A DNA stretch of 64,000 nucleotides from Romanomermis culicivorax (taxonomy: Eukaryota; Nematoda; Enoplea; Mermithida; Mermithidae): contig CAWUHX010000147.1 in assembly GCA_963922205.1 (NCBI GenBank), positions 310,001 to 374,000 on the forward strand. The letters are read 5' to 3'. Shown here in pieces: positions 12,343 to 23,800 of the stretch. The stretch's first letter is position 1; every line of letters begins with the position of its first letter. The translations under genes and the position numbers were made by a program. The notes beneath the pieces are model-generated. The model was not told the DNA's origin. It saw only the letters and a program-made list of their open reading frames with translations, and made no database searches.

Positions 12343-12906
12343 CAGTGTTGCCAACTGTGGGGTTTTTCCCCAAAATTTGGGGTTTTCTTTCCAATTTGAG
12401 GTTTTTTGGGGTTTTACATAGTGTGGGGTTTTCCTCAGGGTTTTTTTAAATTCTGGGTTTTTTTGGGGATTCTGTTCAGCAAGTAGTAATTACTTTTTAA
12501 AGTAGAATACTGTATTTTTTACAAAGTATCATAAACCATCACCATTTTTCTTTAGTGCTTTTTCTCCTTTTTTAGTCTAATATTTGCAACTATGAAGATT
12601 TTTCGGACTCTTTCCTAATTATCGAGAGTTTATCGAGTATTCCGACGTTTTTCAGTGTTTTCTAGGGAATTAAGAATTTTTTGAAAATTGGGAAAAACAT
12701 TTTAGGCTCATACAATATGTCTATTAAGAAAATGATGTCACATCGCAGAAAAACAGTATAATTGTATATACAACCATACATATACGTTTTATACATATAA
12801 AAAACAGTATATATAACCATACATATACGTTTTGAAAATTTTGGAGTTTTTTCCCAACATTGGGTTTTTTTTGGGGGGATTTTGAAGGAAGAAGTTGGTA
12901 ACACTG
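12343..12906. mobile_element. hAT-type MITE with GGGGTTTT-rich interior
   Basis: 564 bp bounded by inverted repeats CAGTGTTGCCAAC (12343-12355) and GTTGGTAACACTG (12894-12906), one mismatch. It is flanked by 8-bp near-duplicates AATATGAT / ATTATGAT. The CAG-nG-TTGCCA termini and 8-bp duplication are typical of hAT elements. The interior is rich in runs such as TTTGGGGTTTT and has no transposase, so it is a non-autonomous copy. Confidence 0.75.
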
Positions 12907-13075
12907 ATTATGATTAGAAAGTTTAATTTAACTTTAAAAACTGAAAAGTATTAACTATCCAGCGCCTAAGCCTATGCTATATACGTATAACATGCTGAGA
13001 CCATGTGATTTTTTTAGTCGAGCGAAGTTTGGCATCTCATCCACCTAATTCACTAAACACCAGAAGGATATGTTT

Positions 13076-13429
13076 CAGTGTTGCCAGTTTAGTGTATTCT
13101 ATCTACACTGATTTAGTGCATTTTAGGCAGAGAAAAGTACTGTTGCCAGTTTAGTGTGATCTTGGTGCATTTTAGGCAGAAATAACCGAGTTTTGATATT
13201 CAGTGTAAAACTTTTTTCATTCAATTTTCGAGCTATCCGCTTGAAACTTCGTCATGATAGAGATAAACCTAAGGAGTAAAGAGTAAAGTCTTAATCAAAG
13301 TGCTAGCTATCTCACTCTTCATCGTCTCTCCAGTCCTCATTTTGGTTGATTTTTCTTCGATTTTAGTGTCAGTTTCGCCTCTCAGTTCTGAAATCTAGTA
13401 TAATTAGTTTTTTCGACCTGGCAACACTG
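13076..13429. mobile_element. Probable second hAT-type MITE
   Basis: 354 bp bounded by perfect 12-bp inverted repeats CAGTGTTGCCAG / CTGGCAACACTG. Part of the left end (GTTGCCAGTTTAGTGT) is repeated at about 13142. No convincing 8-bp duplication flanks it, so the true ends may differ. It has no coding capacity. Confidence 0.5.
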
Positions 13430-13795
13430 CTAAACAGTGCAGTATAGAGTTGCCAAATGTCAAATGGGCATTTATTTTGCTCCAATTCTAGATACCATTT
13501 TTTCCCTCGTCGTCATTTTCAACATGAGAACCTGGGCCAAAAACATTTTCCGCTTTTCAGAAAAACGTTCCTCAAAGTTTTACTAGCAGAAAAACATATT
13601 ACATCAAAGGCAGGCTTTTTTTCATTCTTCAACCTCGAGCCAGTTGGCTTGTAGGTCCAAAATTTTACAGGCCATTTCATAATTTTACAAGCCAACTTTT
13701 TTTTATAATTTTTCATATGCGTTAAAGTCACACATTTCACAAGTTAATATCATTATCAACGTTATTTGCTTGCTTTAGGTATAGAATGTTCTACC

Positions 13796-14279
13796 CAGGT
13801 ATGGAAAACCCCATTTTTCAAAATTTTGGCTTGGTGTTTTTTGGGTTTAATGGTTTTTCTGGGGTTTTTTGGCGTTTATTAAGGGTTTTTTGGGTTAAAT
13901 GTGGGTTTCATTTTATAATCATTTTAAAACACTATCAAGATTTATATCATGATTACATAAAAGTTAATTAAATGCGATCAAAATTATACTGACATAAATG
14001 TGAAAAATCAAAGGCAATCTTTGCCTGTGACGTCATTCGCTGAGAATTTAGTTCTCAAAATTGAAACTTTTTTGGGAGAAACAACTTTCAAACAGCCTAA
14101 AACGATTTTCTCGAGTCAGATAAGTCATTTATACGCTTTATAATTGAAGTTTACGAAAAAATTCAAAAAACTGATTTTAAGGAACGCCCAAAAACCCAAA
14201 ATTTGCTGGTTTTTAAATTCAGAAAACCCAAAACAAACCGAAAAATCCGAAACCCAAAAAAGCCACTTTGAAAACCCTG
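13796..14279. mobile_element. Possible third hAT-like MITE, GGGTTTT-rich
   Basis: Starts CAGGTATGG and ends AAAACCCTG, flanked by GTTCTACC / GTTCTAGT (6 of 8 identical). The left part is rich in TTTTGGG and the right part in CCCAAAA, giving a loose long inverted repeat. The terminal repeats are weak, so this is tentative. The 366 bp before it (13430-13795) hold no recognisable gene. Confidence 0.4.
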
Positions 14280-14792
14280 GTTCTAGTATTTATTACACAT
14301 AAAAGTTGCAGTGTTTGAGGCGACAATAGGAAACTATCATTAAATGGGCAGGATTTTACTTTATGTAAATATGCTTCTTTTCAATTGATATGCAAATTTA
14401 TACAAATTCAAGGTTGTTGGACGCTTTAACAAGAAGAATTAAACCACAGAAAGGGTTTCAAACCTTGGTGTTTGAGGTGGCTAATAGTGTGATTCTCCAC
14501 TGCACCACTTATGGAAAAAGTTATTGGGTAAAAACACGTTGCTGTAATTTTAAATATTCTTTCTCATAAAATTGCATCTAAATAACTAATTTAAAGGGGT
14601 ACACCAGCTTCAACTCTGAAACGATAATTTCACAGTGTAAATTATAGCAGAAAATGTAGAAAAAAATTCAAAAATGGTTTTTCGAAATATGGAGAAACTT
14701 CTCTTCAACTTCTCGCAAAGTGGTTGTTTCAAGTTTCTTATCATCAATATTCTCTACTACATAGATCTTGCGCATTATATATTATTTACACG
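14280..14792. other. No recognisable gene
   Basis: AT-rich stretch between the MITE cluster and the hAT transposase gene. I see no coding or repeat structure. It may hold the promoter or 5' leader of the downstream gene. Confidence 0.5.
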
Positions 14793-16846
14793 ATGGCTTC
14801 TACAGAAGTTTATGTCACTTCTGATTCGTCTTCGAGTTCACAACAAGAAAATAATGGGAAGCGAAAAAAATAGGTTGTCATTCAAGCAAACTTTTCATTG
14901 CAGTTGGCTACAAGTGCCTATTTTGAGAGGTAAATGAATTTTTCAAAGAATTTCTAATCTGAAACTTTTCTTGGTCTGCTTTTTCACTGGTAAAATTAAC
15001 GGCCTAAAATTCGTTTTCATATTTCGCCAATTTTCATATAATATCATCTTTAGTTATCTTGTGATTTAAACATTTATAAATGTTTTTTACTATCCAGATT
15101 GGCTTGCTGTTCACTCTGGTAATCCGAACAAAGCTCAATGCAATTATTGTACGAACATCATCATGCTCATTTAGCCACACTGAAAGATCATGCAACATCA
15201 AAATCCCATCCAAAAAAACATTGAAGACGCTAGAAAAGTCGCTCTAGCTTCACAAAATATTGACAAATTCGCCATACAAATGATCAAAAACAAATGGAAT
15301 TAGCTATGGCCATGTTTGTTGCGAAGAATTCATCGTTACATGCATCTGATGACTTGACCGAACTAGTGCAGCGTTTGTGCCCAAAAACGATCGGTCGTAA
15401 AAAGCTCCGAGTCATATAAAAATTATTTCCTATTCTGTCTATTCATCCAAATAGTGTTGTTAAATATTACAGCTGGGACGAGCCAAATGTGCAAAACTTA
15501 TTACACAAGTTTTAGCACCTGGATTCAGAGATATGCTAATTCAAGATATTCGGCAAGGAAAATTTTCTTTAATTATTGATGAATCAACCGATATCAGCAC
15601 TTGTCCAACACTCTGCATGGTCATTCGCTATTTGTCGAAATCGAAGCGAAAAATCGTGACAGCCTATTATAGGTGGGTTTTTAATTACACATTATTATAC
15701 ATATCATGCTGAAGTTTAAGGTGGTGGAAATTTAGTATAATTACAAAGCACACATGGGACACCTAAGTGGTCTAGCCAAGGGCATGAATGATGAAAATAG
15801 TGAGGGGGGTCAACTGTCAAGGTTCCAAAATGCCAGCAGGGAGAGGGGGAGTAAATCTGAGGTTCTAACATTGGGGGGGGGGTGGTCAGAACTTCAACTT
15901 ACCCCAGTATCTAGTGACCTTTTTTTACTCACTGCTGCTTATTTTCATATGTGAACTGTTTTACATACCTGCTAAATACTAAATTACAATACAATGAATG
16001 CATTTCATCATGCTTTTTCACCATACTACGTGTTAATAAGGTGATTGAAAAAGTCTGAAATATTAATTACACAATGTAATATTTTTTCAATTGCAGATTG
16101 CTCCCCTTGCCCAGCAAAGATGCAGCATCTATTTCACAAACCATCACTCATGCCTTGGAAAAGGATGGTCTGAAATTAACGAATTTGGTTGGAATAGGTG
16201 TGCCCAGAAATTTTTATTTGCTTTATAAATATTGAGATGAAGGTCGTTCAATGATATACAATTGTTAAAGGATGTGATGGCGCTAGTGTTCTGACAGGTC
16301 GATGATCTGGTGTCTTTACAAGATTGAAAGAACATCAACCACACCTCATAATGGTTCGATGTATTTGCAACTCGATTCATATTGCAGCGTCAGGAGCTAT
16401 TGATGAATTGCCAAGTAATTTGCCCATTATGGTGCGACAAACATACGACTGGTTTTGTAGAAGCAGTGTGTGGAAAGATGTTTATGCTGAAGTAAGTAAC
16501 GTTTCTAGAAATCAATTCACTGGTAGTTTATTTTGAAACATACTTTCCTAGCTAAACGCCAGTGAATTTCATAACTTTTTTCTTAAGAATATATGACTGA
16601 GTGATTCTATAGTGATTGTGTTGTTTTATCCTCATAGCTATATAATGAAATGAACGATAGGGTGCCATCAAAAATCAAAAAACTTATCCATATTCGATGG
16701 CTTTCTTTACACAGATGTGTCGATACTATTGTTTGCCGTTTGATACTTTGGCCAAGTATTTTGAAGAAGTTGAAAAAACAGAAATGGGTGAATCTAAATA
16801 CACAGCTCATAGCTTGAATGCTATGTACAAAGACTACTCGAATAAA
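14793..16846 (+). pseudogene. hAT-family transposase-like gene with introns, broken and 3'-truncated
   Basis: Spliced gene related to hAT transposases. An N-terminal BED-like zinc finger has CNYC near 15142, then HLATLKDHATSKSH one frame off. The RNase H-like core follows: SLIIDESTDIS (about 15575), GIG-CDGASVLTG across an intron (about 16190-16295), CICNSIHIA (about 16357) and RWLSLHRC (about 16695). The first two catalytic Asp are present. Canonical GT-AG introns are 14930-15097, 15673-16096, 16198-16270 and 16492-16637; the last three keep frame. Frameshifts lie after a seven-A run near 14870, in the zinc finger and near 16735. The C-terminal dimerisation region is absent; the sequence is lost before G2. 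It could be a transposon copy or a decayed domesticated gene. Confidence 0.75.
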
Positions 16847-16849
16847 GTT

Positions 16850-17189
16850 AGTTTCATGACACATTATAATACATTAATATCATTAATTATTGATTATAGA
16901 TACATAATGTCGCTATCAGGGAAGAAGGTGCTACATACATTGTTCGAGTAATAGAGAAAAACTAATAGAGAAAAACGCATTCAAAGATTTCATTTCTTAG
17001 GATATAATATAGTAAATGTTCATCTTTGAACACCATTTTAATCTAAAAAAAAATTGCATCATAAAGCCTTTAAAATCCGAAAATGGATTTAAAAGACGTG
17101 TGTAGTACCTTCTTCCCTTCCTTTCCCTTGTAGCTACGATAATTTGATGATTTTATATGAACAATCATTCAAATTTTTGATCTTTGCAC
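16850..17189. other. Junction region, no recognisable gene
   Basis: About 340 bp between the hAT gene and G2 gag. A direct repeat TAATAGAGAAAAAC occurs at about 16949 and 16963. No 5' LTR matching the putative G2 3' LTR start was found, so G2 looks 5'-truncated. Confidence 0.45.
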
Positions 17190-19230
17190 CTTCGTTGTTG
17201 CAAGACTTTAGGCAAATCTGCAAGTTGTTCCAGCTCTAATGTTGCTCCACTATCAGAAACAGAAACTAGCTCATCTAGTGAGGAAGAAGAAATTGTTGCT
17301 GCCATTCTGATCCAGAAATGGCCCAAGCAAGTTTAGATATTTGCCAGAAGTTCAAGAACTTTTACATCAGACAGTAACCCGAGTAGGTGAAACGTATGAT
17401 ACTAGACCCATTATTCAGCACTCAGGAGATTTGATGCCATTTTCAGGAGACCCAAGTGACATAAATGGGACTGATTGGGAGAAACGATATTCTCAGAAAT
17501 GCTATTTTGGCAGGAGCAACAACTTTAGCTAGAAAAACTGCATTGTTGTCAGCTTATTTGCGAGGACCCACATTGATTTACTTGTCAGAAGTAGAAGGTC
17601 GAAACCCTGCTTTACAAACTTGGAATGAGTGGTCACATGCTCTTCTCACCTGTTTTCCAGACAACTGTCAGATTGATGTGAAATATGAACAATTAGTAGC
17701 CTGTAGCCAGTTACCAGGAGAGACAGTTTCAGTGTTTGCTGCAGATGTCAGGAGATAAGGCAAGTGAGCATTTCCACATTGGAATGGTCAAGGAGATGGT
17801 GACATCATGGTTAAAAACCATTCTATCAACCGATTGCAACCAAATATTAGGAGATGAGTTCAGAATGCAGAACCAGGAAGTTTTGAGGATGCCGTGTCAG
17901 AAGCCGAGAAACAGGAATTACAAGAGTTACAGTATAATTGAGTCTCAAGTCAACTGATGCAAGTTTTTTATAATACCCTAAATGAGTTAAGTCACATTGT
18001 CCAAAGATTAGGAGCAGTAAGCATAGCTAATCAAGTGCCAATCAGTAGCGGTCCCGGTTTGAATTTTGGAGTTAATTTTAGAGGACGATTTGGAGGAAAC
18101 CGAGGATCGACTTTAAGAATAAATTTTCGAAGAGCACAGAGTCAGATCTGATGGAATTCAGCCCAATCATACTTTGGGAATGCAGGCCTGCGACAAAACC
18201 ACAACCAAAATTTCACCCAAGACTCGAGGAGAACCCCTGATGGGAACATGATTTGCTCTTGCTGCGGTAGATCAGGGCACTATATTGCCAACTGCCCCAG
18301 GTTTTTTCAGCCTAGAAACAATGTTACCAACATGCAAAATGATACATCTAATATGAATTATGAACAGAATCAAAACGCGCCGAATCCAAACTGTAACATG
18401 TGGTAGGTGGATCACCCGGAGTTCAGATGCCCAGTTCTCATGGTGTTTCAGACTCCCAAGGTTTTCGAGGTACCCAAGGAGACCTGCCTGGAGTGCATAA
18501 TCAACTAGTAATGGTGAGGGAAGATGGTACCATAGAGCAACAGTCTTACAATTCTGAGCTTCAATTTGACCCTTGGAACTGTGATGACTTTGAACTCCTG
18601 AGAAACTCTGATATGGCAACCCCTACCAATGTTTGTATGGTCCAAGGAAAAAATTTTTCAGATACAGAATCTAGCCGTTCAGTAGGCATAGGGACCGATA
18701 CAGGAGTCGAATTTAGTGACATCCCTTCGACCTCCACCCATAGGGAATTTTCCCCTTTTAGTGAGATTATTGAAACTAGTAGCTACTTATGTGATTTTAA
18801 AAATACGAACCCACCTTCCGGTTCAATTTCTGCTATGGGTGATAGTTTTTCAACCATACAATGTGCTTCCCAGGAAGAAAACAAAAAAGAAGAAAATGAA
18901 GAAGAAGAAAACAAAAAAGAAGAAAGTGGAAAAGAAGAGATAAAAGAAGAAAAGTATAATTTACCATGGGGAAACTCTTTTTCGGCACCAGCCGCTAGCC
19001 AATATTGGCAAATAACTCATCCAAATTGGTGAGAAGGCTTTGGAGGCGTAACAAATGAGACCATTCAGACACCCAGGAATAGACTGACGTCTGACCCACG
19101 AACCAGTAGTGGAATGGGCGAGCAATCGAATGTGTTACATGGTACTAAAGGTCACTGTGAAAGTCGAGACGCCCAGAACAATTTTGGACTGAGATTCCGA
19201 ATCTGAGAATGAAACTAATGATGATCAGTT
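17190..19230 (+). pseudogene. G2 gag
   Basis: Gag of a lineage unlike G1/G3/G4. The capsid-like region is about 17340-17760 (PFSGDPSD, then WNEWSHALLTCFP), broken near 17480 and 17756. One CCHC knuckle, CSCCGRSGHYIANC, lies near 18255. A Gly/Arg-rich stretch precedes it (FRGRFGGNRGS, about 18078). An acidic 210-aa C-terminal ORF (18400-19032) contains a lysine/glutamate repeat (about 18874-18955, EENKKEENEEEENKKEE). Stops separate the pieces. Function: virion structure and RNA binding, by family. Confidence 0.75.
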
Positions 19231-19243
19231 TGAATCTTATAAA

Positions 19244-21250
19244 GTGCCACCCAATACACTTAGTCCCGTTATGCAAATTAGAAGGAGTAGGAGAAACAGA
19301 AACAGACATAGATGGAGGAATGGAAGAGATTCCAAATCTAGAAGATCAGTTAATTGGAGATCTTTTATAAGATTTATGAAACCCTTTTTAACCGATTTTA
19401 GATTACCTGCAGCCAGTAATTTCTTTATTTTAGTCATTTTAATTTTTCTTTCTGTTTTGATTGGTAGAGCTGCTTCTGAGCCTTACTATTAGTGTGGAAT
19501 GTCACGGGGAGGCGAAGCCATTGCTATATGGAAACATGTACCTTGTCACCCTCCGCCTTTGTTTGGCACAGAAAAGGAGGAACTCGAATTGCGTGTCTGG
19601 TCAGCTAATGGCCATATGAGCAGAATTCAAGCAGTACGATGTTTGTTGAGAAACAGAACCATTTGTACAAACACCGGATTTTTTGGATCACAAGGAATTG
19701 TTCTCAATTCGACAGAACAAGAAACAGTAACACCTGGAACCTGTCGACAGGCATGGGACCATGAAGAGTATACAGGTCACCCATTGAGAGAATTTCAGCA
19801 TGGAGTTTGGGTCACCAATAACACCCTCAACTTGCGATACAGATGGTGCTGCCAAGATTTTTGTCAATCGATATTTCATTTTTTGATTGAGGTAGGCACT
19901 ATTGCAACAGTAGACAAGAAAACCACTATCAGTGACCTAGGAGATACAGGAGGATGTCCGCCAAATGCTGGACAATGTGTGAATTCAGGAAGAACTATAA
20001 TTTGGAACTCAACTATTTTAGTGGAATAGTGTTTGATTGAGAAGATCGGAGAACATATTTGTCATCTAATCAGAAACCATATAATTATTGAGGCAATTCA
20101 AGGAGCTTTTAGGTAATCTAGACCTACAAATATATGCCACTTGACTTTTGCCTATGAAACTGAACAAGATCCGATTTTACAGTTTACAGGAAACCCTAGT
20201 GAACTTCAGGATTCTTTTTCGATAGTCACCCCAGAGAGAGAAGCTGAACTTACTGATAGAGACCTGCAAAATGCTAAGATACAGTATTTGTATGATAAGA
20301 TCATGGAACAAGAATCAAAGCTATTTTGAACAGTCTGGCTTGAACTTTGTCATTCTGCAGAGTCATTTATGCATTCTTTGTCATTTGTCTGATATGCATT
20401 CTTTGTCATTTGAACAGTCACTGCCAAACCTAAAGATGGTTTGGCAGTTACTCAAGTTAGATCCAACTCTAGGCGCTCGTGCTTAACTAATGAAAAATGA
20501 CATAGTTGCTACTTTTGCTGGTCAAGCTCTCATGATATGGGAAGGTGTTGAAATCATACTCGATCAATTTTTTTGTGATTACAGAATCAATAATACATGT
20601 TACGCTTATTTACCAATTTTAGCAAGAAACCTGATTTTTTTTGCTGTACCTGGCTCACCTGATCTTTTAGATCAAGCACCCATTGTAGACTGCAACCACC
20701 ATACTGTAGGATTGTATAACGACCCCCAAGAAGGTTGGAAAACCAGTTCAGGACCCGTACATGTAACCAGTGTTCCATTCCACATCTCATGGACAGGAAG
20801 CTATAAGTTACAAACGTTTAATTTACCATTGTATTTCAACGATTAACAGACTGGAACTCTTCACACTTTTGGACTCATGAGGAGTTACTTTTCAAAACTG
20901 AGCATTTTTGAAGGAACTCTAGATAGACTAGTTAAGTATACAGCTAATTTACCACTTGATCCATCAGTAGTTTATCAAACTTTGGCTGGTACTGGAAAGG
21001 CCATAGCAGAAGTCACAGAAGGAGCAACCAATTCACTTGAACACATTGCCACCTCTGGAACCAATAATCTGATTAATTTCACCAATTACTTAGTATCAGG
21101 ACCACTACAGCTGATACTCAATATATTGATAGTTCATTAGATCTTAGCTGGCATTGCCACAGTAACCTGGCTTATTTTACAAAGATACCTGCGAAAAAAG
21201 ACTTGTGCATGTCCGAGTTGTTTCACTGGAAGAAAATGGTTCCCAAAACG
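19244..21250 (+). pseudogene. G2 envelope-like glycoprotein between gag and pol
   Basis: Envelope homologue with its own signal-like hydrophobic segment (about 19415-19475, NFFILVILIFLSVLIG). Landmarks: FFGSQGIV (about 19679), RWCCQDFC (about 19843), SDLGDTGGC (about 19931), YAYLPI (about 20602), VDCNHHTVG (about 20688) and DPSVVYQTLAGTG (about 20957). The membrane span is about 21100-21180. Stops (19490, 20027, 21138) and frame changes break it. A direct duplication of about 29 bp containing ATGCATTCTTTGTCATTTG sits near 20370-20420. The protease ORF follows at once, so the order is gag-env-pol. Confidence 0.75.
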
Positions 21251-21260
21251 GATAAAACGA

Positions 21261-23125
21261 ATGAAACAACCTACTGTAAAAATTTCAACCTTAAAACAAT
21301 GCGTAGAAACCCAAGGAACAACCAATCAGATCACTCATGTGAAAGAAACTAACAGGAACGATAATGTAACAGAAATTCAGAATGTGTCACAGGCGAAAGG
21401 AACAGACTTTGAGGACATTGAACTTGATTCATTAGGTAAATTTATAGTTCAAGCACATGAACCCATAGTCACCCCAAAGAAACCCAAGATGAGGAATAAT
21501 TTACCAACTATCTCTAACCACAGTGGTTTGTGTCAGGATGGATGCCCAACAATCGAGGTTTCGATTAATGAAGACTTTGAAGTTCCAGTTACAACCCTTA
21601 TTGACAATGGATCAGACATTCCACTGATAGGTTCAGATTTAGCTACTCGGAGAGGATACAATTTGTTACCAGCTGTGATAGCAGGATTTAGAGTATTTAA
21701 TAACGTCACTACTGAGGTTGTAGCATCATGTTGGATCAAAGTGTCACTTAATATGGCAAATTCTGTAGTAGCCCTAGCAGAACTTTTAAGAGTTCATGTA
21801 GTTAAACATTCAACATATGATTTGTAGCCTGGAACAGATTATTCACGTCGATTTGCTAAAACTGAGTTACAGTGGAAGAAAGCAAAGATTGGATTTGGAA
21901 ACATATCAGTACCCATGAAAAACACCAAGATCTATCTACCAGAGACCTCACGTGGAATCGCTGTTCTAGACGAGACTGTAACTTGGCACCCAGATTAATT
22001 AGTTTTGTTACAGCTAGATTAGAAGCCCCATATGCCAAATTTGGCTCATTAATTTTTGAACCAATCCCACGATTTTTAAATCAATTTCAGTTACAAGTCA
22101 CTTCATGCTTAGTGCGACCAGATGATGGAATCATACTGGTTAGTGTACTGAATGTCACAAATAGGCCCATTATTCTGTATAGAAACACCAAAGTAGGGGA
22201 AGTTCGAGTATATAGACAACCATGGTCATGCAACAAAACCTTTGAAACACCCCAATGTCAGGTCATTGCTTCAACTATAGGTCAGGAGAGTGAAACAAGA
22301 AACAATAGTACGATACCAGAACAAGTTTTAAAAGTGATCAACAAGGAAATCAAACAGGTGAAACTTAGCCCTAAGCAAGGTCATCAATTGCGACAGTTAC
22401 TCGCCCGATTCTCTTCACTTTTTGCCAGAGATGAAACAGATTTAGGAAAAACCAACTTAGCAGAACATACGATTGATACTGGAGACAACCGACCAATTAG
22501 GCAGATACCATATAGAGTACCCTACAAGCAACAAGAAGCCATTGATGAGGAAATCAATAAGATGCTTGAGAAAGGAGTGATCAAATCCTCACAAAGTCCC
22601 TGGGCCAGCCCAGTGGTTCTGGTGCCCGAGAAGACAGGAGGATTTCCCTTTTGTGTAGATTACTGGAAACTTAACAGTGTCACCAAGAAAGACAGTTACC
22701 CGTTACCTAGAACAGATAATATTTTTGATGCTGTACATGGAGCCACCCTATTCTCAACACTTGATCAAGCATGGGATACTGGCAGATACCCATTGCTGTG
22801 AAAAAGACAGAGAAAAGACAGCATTTGTAACTTACAATGGACTATTTGAATTTTCAGTAGTGCCCTATGGATAATGCAATGCACCGCAACTTTTCAGAGA
22901 CTTATGGATTTAGTTTTGAGTGGATTACAGTGGTTGACCTATTTAGTTTACTTAGATGATGTATTAATTTTTGGAAGAACTTTTGAGGAACACCTTGAAC
23001 GATTGGAAGAAGTTTTTCAAAGACTACAAAATGCAGGATTGAAACTTAGACTCGAGAAATGTCACTTCTTGCAGTCAGAAATTTCGTACCTTGGTCACCA
23101 AATCTCAGCTACTGGAATTCGATAG
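21261..23125 (+). pseudogene. G2 pol: protease and reverse transcriptase
   Basis: Protease at about 21540-21850; the active site reads LIDNGSDIPLIG, with Asn replacing the usual Thr after Asp. TAG at 21825 falls where G5 has Leu. RT runs about 22440-23125: WASPVVLVPEKTG, LPRTDNIFDAVHG, LDQA followed by a frameshift near 22770, then TAA near 22872 where the family has Leu, and an intact YLDD near 22950. Order and motifs are Ty3/Gypsy. Inactive. Confidence 0.85.
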
Positions 23126-23800
23126 GATGAAGAAAAGATAAAAGCAGTAAAACAATTTCCGACTCCAAAAAATGTTGACCAGTTACGTAGCCTTTTAGGT
23201 TTAGCAAGCTACTATCCCCGATTTATGAGAAATGTTGCCAGAAAAGCATACCCTCTTCATCAACTTTTGAAACTTAATCAGAAATATGACTGTACATCAG
23301 GATGTCAAGAAAGTTCTGAAACCTTGAAGTACACCCTTGTTACATCACCCTTACTTATTCACCCAGACTTTAACAATGCATTCATTCTATACACTGATGC
23401 ATCTATAGAAGGTATTGGTGCAGTGCTATCACAACAGACCAAAAATAAAGAGCAACCTATCACTTTTGCTAGTCGAAGTTTGAGCAAAGCAGAAAGAAAC
23501 TATTCGGTTACCGAACAAGAAGCTTTAGCTGTCATCTGGGCAGTTAAACATTTCTGACAGTATCATTATCAACAGAGAGTTACCGTTTACACAGATCACT
23601 CAGCCCTGAGTAGTGTCTTTTCCAAACCAAATCCCTCTGGACGAATTGCAAGATGGGGATTAGCCCTTCAAGAATTTCAGGAACTCAATATGAAGCATAG
23701 ACCTGGAAGAGTGAATAAGAATGCTGATGCACTTTCAAGAAACCCCATTTGTGCTGCAGTTACCAATGTAAATGAGACTCAAGAGATGCTAACAAAGATT
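23125..23800 (+). pseudogene. G2 RNase H
   Basis: Continues from RT after a TAG at 23123. It contains YTDASIEGIGAVLSQQ (about 23392), VTEQEALAVIW, then TGA at about 23555, YTDHSAL (about 23590) and KNADALSR (about 23720). The four acidic positions of RNase H are all still present. The integrase that should follow is not found. Confidence 0.85.

Noticed and set aside
13430-13795. Open frames in both strands near 13.5 kb
   Set aside because: Overlapping antisense frames with no family features between two MITEs.
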